IMG/VR virus record: IMGVR_UViG_3300020459_000077
Span: 1-22,284 of that record
DNA from: a virus
DNA: 22,284 nucleotides
Strand: one strand, 5' to 3'
In this document: piece after piece, positions 15,388 to 22,284 of the stretch
Layout of the letters: each line of letters opens with the position of its first letter
How positions within the stretch are numbered: position 1 is the first letter of the stretch
Notes under the pieces: model-generated
What the model saw: only the letters and a program-made list of their open reading frames with translations
What the model was told of the DNA's origin: nothing
Databases searched by the model: none
Position numbers and translations under genes: made by a program

Positions 15388-16380
15388 ATGGCAATAGCAC
15401 CAGTAAATAAGTTTATTAATGTTGCTGTTCCTGTGGCACCAGGAGTTCAGAAACTTTATGAGGTTCCAACTGGAACTTCTGCTTTATTGCTATATGCACA
15501 AGTTGCTAATGTTGCCATTGGTGTGACTTATCCTACCACTACTTTTTGGCAAAGAAGAACTCAAAGAAGCACTGGTAGTGTAAGTGATATAAGAGTAATA
15601 CAGGATGCAGAAATACCACCACAGGATGCATTGGTTATGGTGGATGGTAGAATCGTATTAGAAAAAACTCCATTAGTAATAGATAGTTTATACATTCGTG
15701 GAACACAGCAAGGAGTTGGTATAGTTACTAATGTAGTTTATGATGAACCATCGGGAATTGCTACAGTTTCTACTTTAATAAAGCACGAATTTTCTGAAAA
15801 TCAGAAAATTACTATGGGTGGTATGTGGTTTACTTGCCCAACTTATTCTGGAATTACTACCAATCTTTTCCCAAGTCCACAAAGATCTTATACTGTAGAT
15901 CAGATTATAGGTAATGTTGGAACTTCTAAAACATTTTCAATTGATATTGGTGGTGGAGGAGGAAATCCTCATGTTTATAATACAGCAATACACAGATTTG
16001 TAAGAGCTAATCTTCAATGTGTAGAAGTAACTGCAAGTTCAAATGTTGCTGTAGGAACTAAATTTAATGTAACTAATGCATCTTATGTGGGATCTACAGG
16101 AGAATTGGAATTAACTATTGGTGCAAATACTTTAGCAAATGGAGATACAATAAAAATAGCAGAAAGATCCATAGTATTGACTTGTTCTATGGACAATCAT
16201 TTTAGTGAACACGAATATCCAAGAACAACAGATCCTGTATATGATTCTTCAATAACTCTTGCAGTTGGTGTTGCTAATAGCACAATTAGAGTTAATGTTG
16301 GTAAATCACACGCTGGTGGTTTTGTTGGTCCATTAGAAATGGAATTGACTGCGAGTATCCTAGAGAATAGTAATGTCTAA
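15388..16380 (+). CDS. Structural protein of unknown function, fibre-associated
   Basis: The product has 330 residues and no family that I recognise by name. The N-terminus ([27 protein letters not shown]) and repeated short strands throughout point to a beta-rich protein. Notable parts are TFWQRRTQR (~50), [22 protein letters not shown] (~115-136), [22 protein letters not shown] (~145-166) and an H-rich end (~270). The cell adhesion or fibre context comes only from its neighbours: it starts one base after the large fibre gene stop and overlaps the collagen-like fibre by 8 nt. It could be a fibre connector or a baseplate-attached domain. Confidence 0.65.
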   Translation: MAIAPVNKFINVAVPVAPGVQKLYEVPTGTSALLLYAQVANVAIGVTYPTTTFWQRRTQRSTGSVSDIRVIQDAEIPPQDALVMVDGRIVLEKTPLVIDSLYIRGTQQGVGIVTNVVYDEPSGIATVSTLIKHEFSENQKITMGGMWFTCPTYSGITTNLFPSPQRSYTVDQIIGNVGTSKTFSIDIGGGGGNPHVYNTAIHRFVRANLQCVEVTASSNVAVGTKFNVTNASYVGSTGELELTIGANTLANGDTIKIAERSIVLTCSMDNHFSEHEYPRTTDPVYDSSITLAVGVANSTIRVNVGKSHAGGFVGPLEMELTASILENSNV

Positions 16381-18196
16381 GAGATATTTGAGTGGAAGGG
16401 TTAAAAGAACCCCACAAGATCAATTAAAAGATAATGAAAGGTATCTCGGATTAGAACAAGCAGAACCTAATCTTTCTGATCCAGTTTATGCTGGTCCTGT
16501 TCCTGCAGGTCAGCAGTATCAATTAGTTGCTGTTCCTGGTTTTGAAGGTAAAAGATATTGGGTTCCTGTTGGTGGTGGATTAATTCCAGGTGCTATTAGT
16601 GTATATGATGAAGGAGTTCTTGTTAGTGCTGCAAGTAGTATTACCCAACTTAATTTTGTTGGTGCAGCAGTAACGGCACAAGTTGATGTTATGCATCCTT
16701 CAGGACATCCAGGTGTTGCTGCGACTGTAACTGTTATACCTGTTACTATTGGTTCTGATCCTCCTATTAATCCAAATCATGGAGAGTTATGGTGGGAAGA
16801 TGATATAGGTGATTTATGTATTTGGTATGATGATGGTGATAGTAGTCAGTGGGTTACTGTAGTCGCTAGTGGAAATGGTGGAGGTCCTACAGGTCCTGCT
16901 GGTCCAGATGGTCCTCCTGGTGCTCCAGGTAGTGGTGGTCCTAATGGTCCTCCAGGTCCTCCTGGTGCAGATGGTGGAATTGGTACTCCAGGTGGACCTG
17001 GAGGTCCAGGTGATGATGGTCCTCCAGGACCTCCAGGTCCTCCAGGTCCAAGTGGTGGTCCTCCTGGTCCTCCAGGTTCTGACGGTCCTCCTGGTCCTCC
17101 AGGTTCTGATGGATCCGATGGATCTGATGGAAGTACAGGTCCTCCTGGTCCTCCAGGTCCTGGTGGTCCTGATGGTCCTCCTGGTCCTGGTGGTGGAACT
17201 GGATCTCCTGGTCCTACTGGTGATGATGGTCCTCCTGGTCCTCCTGGACCTGCTGGTGGTCCTCCTGGTCCTGAAGGTCCACCTGGATCTCCTGGTCCTT
17301 CAACTCCTGGTCCTACTGGTAATGATGGTCCTCCTGGTCCTCCTGGACCTGCTGGTGGTCCTCCAGGTCCTCCTGGTCCTCCTGGTGGAGATGGTCCTCC
17401 TGGTCCAGATGGTGATGATGGTTCACCTGGTTCTCCTGGTCCTCCAGGTTCTGATGGTGCGATACCTGCTGGTGTTATTACTATGTGGTCTGGTGCAGAA
17501 AATGCTATTCCAACTGGATGGACATTATGTGACGGACAAAATAGTACACCAGATTTAAGAAATAGATTTGTTGTTGGTGCTGGAACTGGTGGTAATTATT
17601 CTGTTACTAACACTGGTGGTAGTGCAAATGCAGTAGTTGTAGCTCACTCACACACTGCAAATACTTCTGTTAGTGGTGCTGGTTCTCACACTCACTCATT
17701 CTCAGGATCTGGATCAGATTCTCACACTCACTCATTCTCAGGTTCGGATTCATTCTCTGCATCTGGATCTCACTCTCATACATGGTCTGGATCTTCTTCT
17801 CACACTCACGGTGGAACTGCTACTGATTCTGGTCACCAACATACAACTGCTATTCCAATGATGAATACTGTTGCTGGTAATTCAGGAACTCAGAGTATTT
17901 GGGGTAGTGTTCAAAACTCTCTAACTTGGGGTGCATCTGCACAGATTAGTTTCTCAGGTGGTCCTGCAACAGTTAGTCTTTCAGGTTCTACAAGTTCTGA
18001 AAGTGTAAGTGTTTCTGGTTCTGTATCAGTATCTGGATCTACAAGTAATGAAGGTGTAAGTATAAGTGTTTCTGGAACTACTGGACCTGGTGGTTCTGGT
18101 GTAAGTGGTAGCACTACTATTGGTACTGAAGGTGTTACTGCAACTAATAAGAATTTACCTCCATATTATGCTCTATGTTACATCATGAAAACTTAA
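16373..18196 (+). CDS. Collagen-like tail fibre with gp12-type collar and His-rich tip
   Basis: The product has 607 residues in four parts. (1) A head domain (~1-130) resembles the start of other virion proteins here. (2) [26 protein letters not shown] module (~137-163). (3) A collagen-like region of mostly GPP, GPT and GSD triplets (~171-361). (4) A phage tail-collar domain starting [20 protein letters not shown] and continuing [12 protein letters not shown] (~363-406). Beyond this, ~424-490 contains HSH, HTH and HQH motifs, as at the metal-binding tip of T4 gp12, and the end reads [14 protein letters not shown]. It probably forms a trimer that binds the host surface. The start overlaps the preceding gene by 8 nt (ATGTCTAA). 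Confidence 0.8.
   Translation: MSKRYLSGRVKRTPQDQLKDNERYLGLEQAEPNLSDPVYAGPVPAGQQYQLVAVPGFEGKRYWVPVGGGLIPGAISVYDEGVLVSAASSITQLNFVGAAVTAQVDVMHPSGHPGVAATVTVIPVTIGSDPPINPNHGELWWEDDIGDLCIWYDDGDSSQWVTVVASGNGGGPTGPAGPDGPPGAPGSGGPNGPPGPPGADGGIGTPGGPGGPGDDGPPGPPGPPGPSGGPPGPPGSDGPPGPPGSDGSDGSDGSTGPPGPPGPGGPDGPPGPGGGTGSPGPTGDDGPPGPPGPAGGPPGPEGPPGSPGPSTPGPTGNDGPPGPPGPAGGPPGPPGPPGGDGPPGPDGDDGSPGSPGPPGSDGAIPAGVITMWSGAENAIPTGWTLCDGQNSTPDLRNRFVVGAGTGGNYSVTNTGGSANAVVVAHSHTANTSVSGAGSHTHSFSGSGSDSHTHSFSGSDSFSASGSHSHTWSGSSSHTHGGTATDSGHQHTTAIPMMNTVAGNSGTQSIWGSVQNSLTWGASAQISFSGGPATVSLSGSTSSESVSVSGSVSVSGSTSNEGVSISVSGTTGPGGSGVSGSTTIGTEGVTATNKNLPPYYALCYIMKT
17207..17364 (+). repeat. Direct DNA repeats in the collagen-coding stretch
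   Basis: A 59-bp unit at 17207-17265 recurs at 17306-17364 with one mismatch (gat/aat). A shorter piece recurs in the next fibre gene near 18427-18460. These G-P-P repeats encode collagen triplets and give targets for recombination between fibre genes. Confidence 0.8.
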
Positions 18197-18197
18197 A

Positions 18198-18204
18198 ATA
18201 AATA
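18198..18204 (+). promoter_or_regulatory. Late promoter ATAAATA for the 837-residue fibre gene
   Basis: ATAAATA begins 1 nt after the stop codon of the upstream fibre gene and is followed by AGAGG at 18206-18210, 14 nt from the ATG at 18225. It suggests that this fibre gene is transcribed as its own late unit. Confidence 0.6.
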
Positions 18205-18224
18205 AAGAGGTATATTAATATTTA

Positions 18225-20738
18225 ATGTCAGGACATACTCCCAGAATTGATTTTCCATCTAATCCTAATGTAGGAGAAGATTATGTTTACAATAACTCCA
18301 TTTGGAGATGGGATGGTTATGTCTGGAGAAGAATTCCTGATCCAGGTGCTCCAGGTCAACCTGGTCCTACTGGTGCTCCTGGTTTAACTGGTCCTTCTGG
18401 TCCTCCTGGTTCTGAAGGTCCTGTAGGTCCTCCTGGACCTGCTGGTGGTCCTCCTGGTCCTCCAGGTGATGATGGTTCACCTGGTTCTCCAGGTGCAGAT
18501 GGTCCTCCTGGTATTGGTGGTCCAACTGGTCCTCCTGGTCCTGGTGGAAATCCAGGACCTCCTGGTCCTTCTGGTGTTGGAACTCCTGGTCCAACTGGTC
18601 CTGTAGGTCCAACTGGTCCTGTAGGTCCTGATGGTCCATCTGGTCCTCCTGGTCCTGGTTCAGGTCCAGCAGTTACTGAAGTATTTGTAAAACAATATAA
18701 AGAAGATGGCGTAGAACGAAGTTGTGAAAGTCCTGTTTTTGTCACTGGTGGTGATACAATTGGGATTGGATCAACAAGTAATGCTTACGGAAATAGATTT
18801 GCTCAGAATGATGATCCTACTACTTCTGCTGGTGGTAGTTGGAATGTTTGTGATGGAGATTTATGGTATGATTTAGATACTGGTGCTGGTGGTGGACCTG
18901 GACCTGCAGGTCCTCCTGGTCCTCCTGGTCCAGGTGGAACAGGTCCAGCAGGTCCTCCAGGTCCCACAGGTGATGATGGTCCTCCTGGTCCTAATGGTAA
19001 TGATGGAACTCCTGGAACTCCTGGAACTGATGGAACTGATGGAACTCCTGGAACTGATGGTAATCCAGGACCTCCAGGTCCTCCAGGTCCTGGTGGTGGT
19101 AGTGGTGGTGCTAATGTAACTACTGATGATGTTCCTCCAACTAACCCTTCTGATGGTGATCTTTGGTGGGATTCTGTTAATGGTAGATTAAATGTTTATT
19201 ATCAAGATGTTGACAGTTCGCAATGGGTTAGTGCTAATGGTGTAGCTGCTGGTCCTGCAGGTCCTCCAGGTTCTCCAGGTGCAGATGGTAATGCTGCTTT
19301 ACAAATTAGTGAAACTCCACCAACTACACCAACTCCAGTTTCTGGAGATATGTGGTGGGAAAGTGATACAGGAAATTTATATGTTTATTATGATGATGGG
19401 GATAGTAGTCAGTGGGTAGCAACAGCTCAAGGACCTGTTGGTCCTACTGGATCTCCAGGTACTCCAGGATCTAATGGAACTGACGGAAATCCAGGTCCTC
19501 CTGGTCCTTCTGGATCTCAAAGATTCACAACATTTACTAATAAAACCAACGCTTATAATTTACAAGCGAGTGATATTGGAAATGTTATTAAAATGACATC
19601 TCCAAGTAGTGGTACGAATTTACAACTTGGAATTCCTGATTTATCTTCTTCCCTTAGTTATGGTGATGAAGTTAGAATACAAAATGGTGCTGATGATTTC
19701 ATATTAGTTACTACTAGTGCCACTACTGTTTATTGGGGAGGTGGAGTTAATTCTTCATCTAGCACTGCTGTGGGTCAGGAAGCATTTACAACACCAGGAT
19801 CATATAGTTGGACATGTCCTCTTGGTGTATCAGTAGTTTCTGCTGTTGTTGTTGGTGGAGGTGGAGGTGGTGGAAACGTTCGATCAACTACTACACCTGG
19901 AGGTCTAGGATTTGGTTTCTATGGTGGAACTGGTGGAGCACTTGGATGGAAGAATAATATTTCAGTAACACCAGGTCAAACATACGCAGTAGTAGTGGGT
20001 GACGGTGGTAGTAGACAAACTAATCCTTTGGGTGGTGATGGAACTCCAGGAACTCATTCTTATTTTATAAACACAACTACTGTCAAAGCAGAAGGTGGTG
20101 GAGTTGGTGGATTTAATGGAGGTCCTTCAACATATGTTGGTGATGGTGGTGGAGAAGGTGGTCATGGTGGTGGATATAATAATGGTTGTGCTGGTGGTGG
20201 TGGAGCTGGTGGATATACTGGTGATGGTGGTCGAGGTGGTTCTGGAACGGCATCACCTCCCAATTCAGGTGTTGGTGGTGCAGCAGCAGGAGGAACTGGT
20301 AGTAGTGTAAGTGGTGGTGCTGGTGGTGGAGGAGGAGTAGGTATACTTGGTCAAGGGTCTAATGGTAGTGGTATTACTGGTAATGCTGAAGGTGGACCAG
20401 GAGGATCAGGCGGTTCTGATGGTGAAGGTGGTTTTAATGTAACTGGTTCTCCTATGGTAACAGGACAAGCTGGTGCTGGTGGTGAATATGGTGGAGGTGG
20501 TGGAATGGGTAGTTCAGGTTATAATACTGCAGGTAGAGGTGGTCATGGTGCTGGTGGTGCTGTAAGAATTATATGGGGTGCTGGTAGAGCTTATCCAAGC
20601 ACTTTAACTACTGATCAAACTCCAGTTTCAGGTTCTACATCTTCTACAGGTAATAGAAAAATAGCTGGATATTCTTTGATTACATTAACTTATATTGGTA
20701 ATAATACATGGAACATTCATGGTGATGGAGTCTTCTAA
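18225..20738 (+). CDS. Modular collagen-like fibre with inserted glycine-rich domain
   Basis: The product has 837 residues. The head (RIDFPSNPN...[12 protein letters not shown]) matches the start of two later fibres. Collagen-like tracts lie at ~40-147, ~224-295, ~345-357 and ~404-431. Between them sit a unique segment (~148-222) and two copies of the WWD...YY-D-DSSQWV module (~297-340 and ~359-403). A C-terminal beta domain starts [25 protein letters not shown] (~432) and pauses at [18 protein letters not shown]. It then appears to resume at [20 protein letters not shown] (~805-837). Between lies a glycine-rich region (~515-790), mostly GG and GGG runs, opening [12 protein letters not shown] and closing [21 protein letters not shown]. 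The latter resembles polyglycine adhesin domains of T4-like phages such as S16 gp38. Host binding is inferred. Confidence 0.75.
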   Translation: MSGHTPRIDFPSNPNVGEDYVYNNSIWRWDGYVWRRIPDPGAPGQPGPTGAPGLTGPSGPPGSEGPVGPPGPAGGPPGPPGDDGSPGSPGADGPPGIGGPTGPPGPGGNPGPPGPSGVGTPGPTGPVGPTGPVGPDGPSGPPGPGSGPAVTEVFVKQYKEDGVERSCESPVFVTGGDTIGIGSTSNAYGNRFAQNDDPTTSAGGSWNVCDGDLWYDLDTGAGGGPGPAGPPGPPGPGGTGPAGPPGPTGDDGPPGPNGNDGTPGTPGTDGTDGTPGTDGNPGPPGPPGPGGGSGGANVTTDDVPPTNPSDGDLWWDSVNGRLNVYYQDVDSSQWVSANGVAAGPAGPPGSPGADGNAALQISETPPTTPTPVSGDMWWESDTGNLYVYYDDGDSSQWVATAQGPVGPTGSPGTPGSNGTDGNPGPPGPSGSQRFTTFTNKTNAYNLQASDIGNVIKMTSPSSGTNLQLGIPDLSSSLSYGDEVRIQNGADDFILVTTSATTVYWGGGVNSSSSTAVGQEAFTTPGSYSWTCPLGVSVVSAVVVGGGGGGGNVRSTTTPGGLGFGFYGGTGGALGWKNNISVTPGQTYAVVVGDGGSRQTNPLGGDGTPGTHSYFINTTTVKAEGGGVGGFNGGPSTYVGDGGGEGGHGGGYNNGCAGGGGAGGYTGDGGRGGSGTASPPNSGVGGAAAGGTGSSVSGGAGGGGGVGILGQGSNGSGITGNAEGGPGGSGGSDGEGGFNVTGSPMVTGQAGAGGEYGGGGGMGSSGYNTAGRGGHGAGGAVRIIWGAGRAYPSTLTTDQTPVSGSTSSTGNRKIAGYSLITLTYIGNNTWNIHGDGVF

Positions 20739-20741
20739 ATA
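20735..20741 (+). promoter_or_regulatory. Late promoter CTAAATA overlapping the stop codon
   Basis: The stop TAA (20736-20738) of the upstream fibre gene is part of the CTAAATA box. The ATG of the next fibre is only 6 nt beyond the box, so a transcript from this box would be nearly leaderless for that gene unless the start point is further upstream. Confidence 0.45.
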
Positions 20742-20746
20742 ACAAA

Positions 20747-21439
20747 ATGGCAGCATTTGATTTTCCAAATAGTCCTTCTCTTGACGATACCCATACTGAA
20801 AATGGGGTAGAGTGGAAGTATAATGGATATGCTTGGGATAGAGTAGAAACTGCTGGACCTGCAGGTCCTCCTGGTCCTCCTGGTCCAGCAACACCTGGTC
20901 CTCCTGGACCTCCAGGTTCTGATTCAACAACACCTGGTCCTCCTGGACCTCCAGGTTCTGATTCAACAACACCTGGTCCTCCTGGACCTCCAGGTTCTGC
21001 TGGACCTGCAGGTCCTCCTGGTCCTACAGGACCTAGTGGTATTCAGTCTTTAAGGAAATTTGATGTAGATGCACCTTCATCTTCTTATTATAGAATTGAT
21101 GGTACTGATGTTCCAGATTCACCAGCTCAGAATCCAACCCTAATATTAATCAGGGGATTTACTTATGAATTTGTTGTAAATGCAAGTGGTCATCCATTCT
21201 GGATAAAAACTACACAAACTACTGGAACTAATGATGCATATTCTGCTGCATCAAACAATGGAACTCAATCAGGACAAATATTTTTAACTGTTCCAATGAA
21301 CGCACCTAATATTCTGTATTATATTTGTCAGTATCATAGTAGTATGACTGGAATTATTAACATATACGATCAAACAGAGATATATTCTTCAGGTTCAGTC
21401 GCTGCTCCATTTGAAAGTAAATGGCACATATCTATCTAA
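20747..21439 (+). CDS. Collagen-like fibre with C-terminal cupredoxin-like domain
   Basis: The product has 230 residues. The head ([20 protein letters not shown], ~4-23) is shared with the fibre at 21859. A collagen-like tract of ~37-98 contains two full copies and one near-complete copy of a [13 protein letters not shown] unit. The C-terminal domain (~105-207) is beta-rich. Its key residues are H149 (in SGHPFWIK), C194 and H197 (in YYICQYH) and M200 (in SSMTG). Order and spacing match type I copper sites: C-x2-H-x2-M as in amicyanin and an earlier His about 45 residues before. It is therefore probably a cupredoxin-fold fibre tip. Copper binding is not proven; it differs from the phage-borne plastocyanin petE because it is fused to a structural fibre. 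Confidence 0.75.
   Translation: MAAFDFPNSPSLDDTHTENGVEWKYNGYAWDRVETAGPAGPPGPPGPATPGPPGPPGSDSTTPGPPGPPGSDSTTPGPPGPPGSAGPAGPPGPTGPSGIQSLRKFDVDAPSSSYYRIDGTDVPDSPAQNPTLILIRGFTYEFVVNASGHPFWIKTTQTTGTNDAYSAASNNGTQSGQIFLTVPMNAPNILYYICQYHSSMTGIINIYDQTEIYSSGSVAAPFESKWHISI
20891..20999 (+). repeat. 39-bp tandem repeat, 2.8 perfect copies
   Basis: Copies start at 20891, 20930 and 20969, and each begins ACACCTGGTCCTCC. The third stops at base 31. The perfect identity at DNA level shows a recent expansion of the collagen tract by a 13-residue unit. Confidence 0.9.
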
Positions 21440-21442
21440 ATA
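21436..21442 (+). promoter_or_regulatory. Late promoter CTAAATA overlapping the stop codon
   Basis: The upstream stop (TAA, 21437-21439) is inside the box. AACAGG lies at 21445-21450, and the ATG of the small protein follows at 21464, giving a leader of ~15 nt. It is nearly identical in layout to the box at 22218. Confidence 0.6.
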
Positions 21443-21463
21443 ATAAACAGGTAATTTAAAATT

Positions 21464-21859
21464 ATGGCAGCAACAGTACATACAGGGAATAATCAAAATT
21501 TTTCTTACACCAATAACACTGGTGGAAATGTTCGTGTTGTTATTAGCTTAGCTCTTAATAATACAAGTGTTCAAGCTACTACAAATGGTATTAAGATAAG
21601 GTGTGGTCCTCCTGGAAGTCCAGATATTCTACAGGCCAATAGTAGTCAAAATGCTAGGTTCAATGGTATTGGTAAGAATATTGCAAGACAGGGAGGAAGT
21701 AATAGTTCAGATGGAGTAGGTGCTTCTGCTAGTAATGATGTTGATTGTATGTGTACTGAGTTTTACTTAGCTGAGGGACATAGTATAGATGTACAAGGTG
21801 TCTCTGGTTCTTATCCACTCAAATTTTATAATATATTAACTATACCAGAGGGTAACTAA
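21464..21859 (+). CDS. Small fibre-cassette protein of unknown function
   Basis: The product has 131 residues, with no family that I recognise. It starts MAATVHTGNNQNFSYTNNTGGNVRVVISL and is beta-rich and N- and S-rich; it contains RCGPPGSPD (~46-54) and a DCMC segment (~93-97). The last part reads EFYLAEGHSIDVQG, then PLKFYNILTIPEGN. No signal peptide or membrane segment is seen. It could be a fibre tip or a chaperone-like partner; neither is shown. It is likely paralogous to the partial gene at 22246, which begins MAATVLTGN. The stop overlaps the next start by one base (TAATG), so translation is coupled to the next fibre. Confidence 0.65.
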   Translation: MAATVHTGNNQNFSYTNNTGGNVRVVISLALNNTSVQATTNGIKIRCGPPGSPDILQANSSQNARFNGIGKNIARQGGSNSSDGVGASASNDVDCMCTEFYLAEGHSIDVQGVSGSYPLKFYNILTIPEGN

Positions 21860-22221
21860 TGGCAGTAGATTTCCCAAATAGTCCTTCGACTAATGATACT
21901 CATACTGAGAATGGTTATACATGGGAGTATGATGGAACGACTTGGATAATTCAATCAACTGCAGCCGCTGGACCTCCAGGTCCTCCTGGTCCAGCAACTC
22001 CTGGTCCTCCAGGACCTTCAGGTGGAAGTTCAGTAACTACTGATGATAATCCTCCAACTAATCCTAATGATGGTGATGTATGGTGGGACTCTCAAAATGG
22101 TAGATTAAATGTTTATTATCAGGATGCTGATAGCTCTCAATGGGTGGATGCTACTGGTAGAGGAATTCTTAATCCTTCTACTCCTATATTTGAAATAAAA
22201 AATTGGAATATGCCACTCTAA
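21859..22221 (+). CDS. Short collagen-like fibre with WWD module
   Basis: The product has 120 residues. The head (VDFPNSPSTNDTHTENGYTW) is shared with the 20747 fibre. A short collagen tract (~36-54) is followed by a VTTDDNPPTNPNDGDVWWDS...YYQDADSSQWV module (~57-95), almost identical to a module of the 837-residue fibre. The last residues (ILNPSTPIFEIKNWNMPL) are unique. It lacks a large C-terminal tip domain, so it may be a truncated or minimal fibre, or an anchor for another protein. It starts at the TAATG overlap with the preceding gene. Confidence 0.7.
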   Translation: MAVDFPNSPSTNDTHTENGYTWEYDGTTWIIQSTAAAGPPGPPGPATPGPPGPSGGSSVTTDDNPPTNPNDGDVWWDSQNGRLNVYYQDADSSQWVDATGRGILNPSTPIFEIKNWNMPL

Positions 22222-22224
22222 ATA
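22218..22224 (+). promoter_or_regulatory. Late promoter CTAAATA overlapping the stop codon
   Basis: The upstream stop (22219-22221) is in the box. AACAGGAATTAG precedes the ATG at 22246. The stretch from the box to the ATG resembles 21436-21464 closely. Confidence 0.6.
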
Positions 22225-22245
22225 GTAAACAGGAATTAGAATATT

Positions 22246-22284
22246 ATGGCAGCAACAGTTCTTACAGGAAATTTAAATACAAGT
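22246..22284 (+). CDS. Partial fibre-cassette protein, paralog of the 21464 gene
   Basis: Only 13 codons are in the window (MAATVLTGNLNTS). The first residues match the 131-residue protein at 21464 (MAATVHTGN), and the upstream leader with CAGG and TTATGG matches too. The gene continues past the window edge, so length and function cannot be judged. Confidence 0.6.
   Translation, partial: MAATVLTGNLNTS

Noticed and set aside
16884-17460. CRISPR-like repeat array
   Set aside because: The repeats are codon-level G-P-P triplets in an open frame without uniform spacers.
16869-17558. Open frame of 229 residues rich in L, V, M and Q inside the collagen tract
   Set aside because: It is the shifted reading of GGTCCTCCTGG repeats (GTCCTCCTG gives V-L-L) and has no independent support.
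18356-18745. Minus-strand GP-rich frame opposite the collagen region
   Set aside because: Collagen repeats encode GP-rich peptides on the reverse strand too because of GGT/ACC complementarity; the true gene is on the plus strand.
20747-21439. Phage-borne plastocyanin (petE) metabolic gene
   Set aside because: There is no signal peptide, the domain is fused to a collagen-like fibre, and the neighbours are structural; only the copper-site pattern is shared.

Overview
The window is a run of tail and baseplate genes from a T4-like myovirus, most probably a marine cyanophage (Kyanoviridae type, infecting Prochlorococcus or Synechococcus). The reasons are an A+T-rich sequence, T4 baseplate families (gp53, gp48, gp4, gp54, gp26/gp51, gp27, gp5) in densely packed order, T4-type late promoter boxes (TATAAATA, ATAAATA, CTAAATA) in front of gene groups, and a set of collagen-like fibre genes. 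No host genes, tRNAs, integrase, insertion sequences or CRISPR arrays were seen. All assignments are by eye, from motifs and gene order.

Left block (1-2859). The tail of an unidentified plus-strand gene and a UUCG-loop terminator meet a minus-strand block read right to left: gp4 (head completion), a small unknown protein, gp48 (tube cap) and gp53 (baseplate wedge). Two late promoters face each other at 2860-2891. One fires left into gp4, the other right into gp54.

Central block (2926-11380, plus strand). gp54 (tail tube initiation), gp26, a short gp51-like frame, two related tape-measure-like proteins, gp27 (hub) and gp5 (spike) make up the central hub and tube-initiation machinery. Most of these genes overlap or nearly touch, which suggests translational coupling. 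The gp26 to gp51-like junction carries all three parts of a bacterial -1 ribosomal frameshift signal: an internal Shine-Dalgarno-like GGAGGG, the slippery heptamer T TTT TTC, and an 11-bp hairpin 5 nt downstream. It lies just before the tape-measure genes, as the lambda G/GT chaperone signal does. This is the most striking find of the window.

Right block (11409-22284, plus strand). A late promoter starts a small beta-rich spike-like protein, then an 1148-residue repeat-rich fibre-like protein, a 330-residue structural protein, and modular collagen-like fibres. One fibre ends in a T4 gp12-type tail-collar and His-rich tip. A second holds a large glycine-rich domain that appears inserted inside another beta domain. 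A third ends in a cupredoxin-like domain that keeps the His, Cys, His, Met copper-ligand pattern. The last four genes look like a duplicated two-gene cassette, and the stop codon of each fibre gene is embedded in the next CTAAATA late promoter. The same small modules recur in several fibres, which suggests module shuffling for host recognition.
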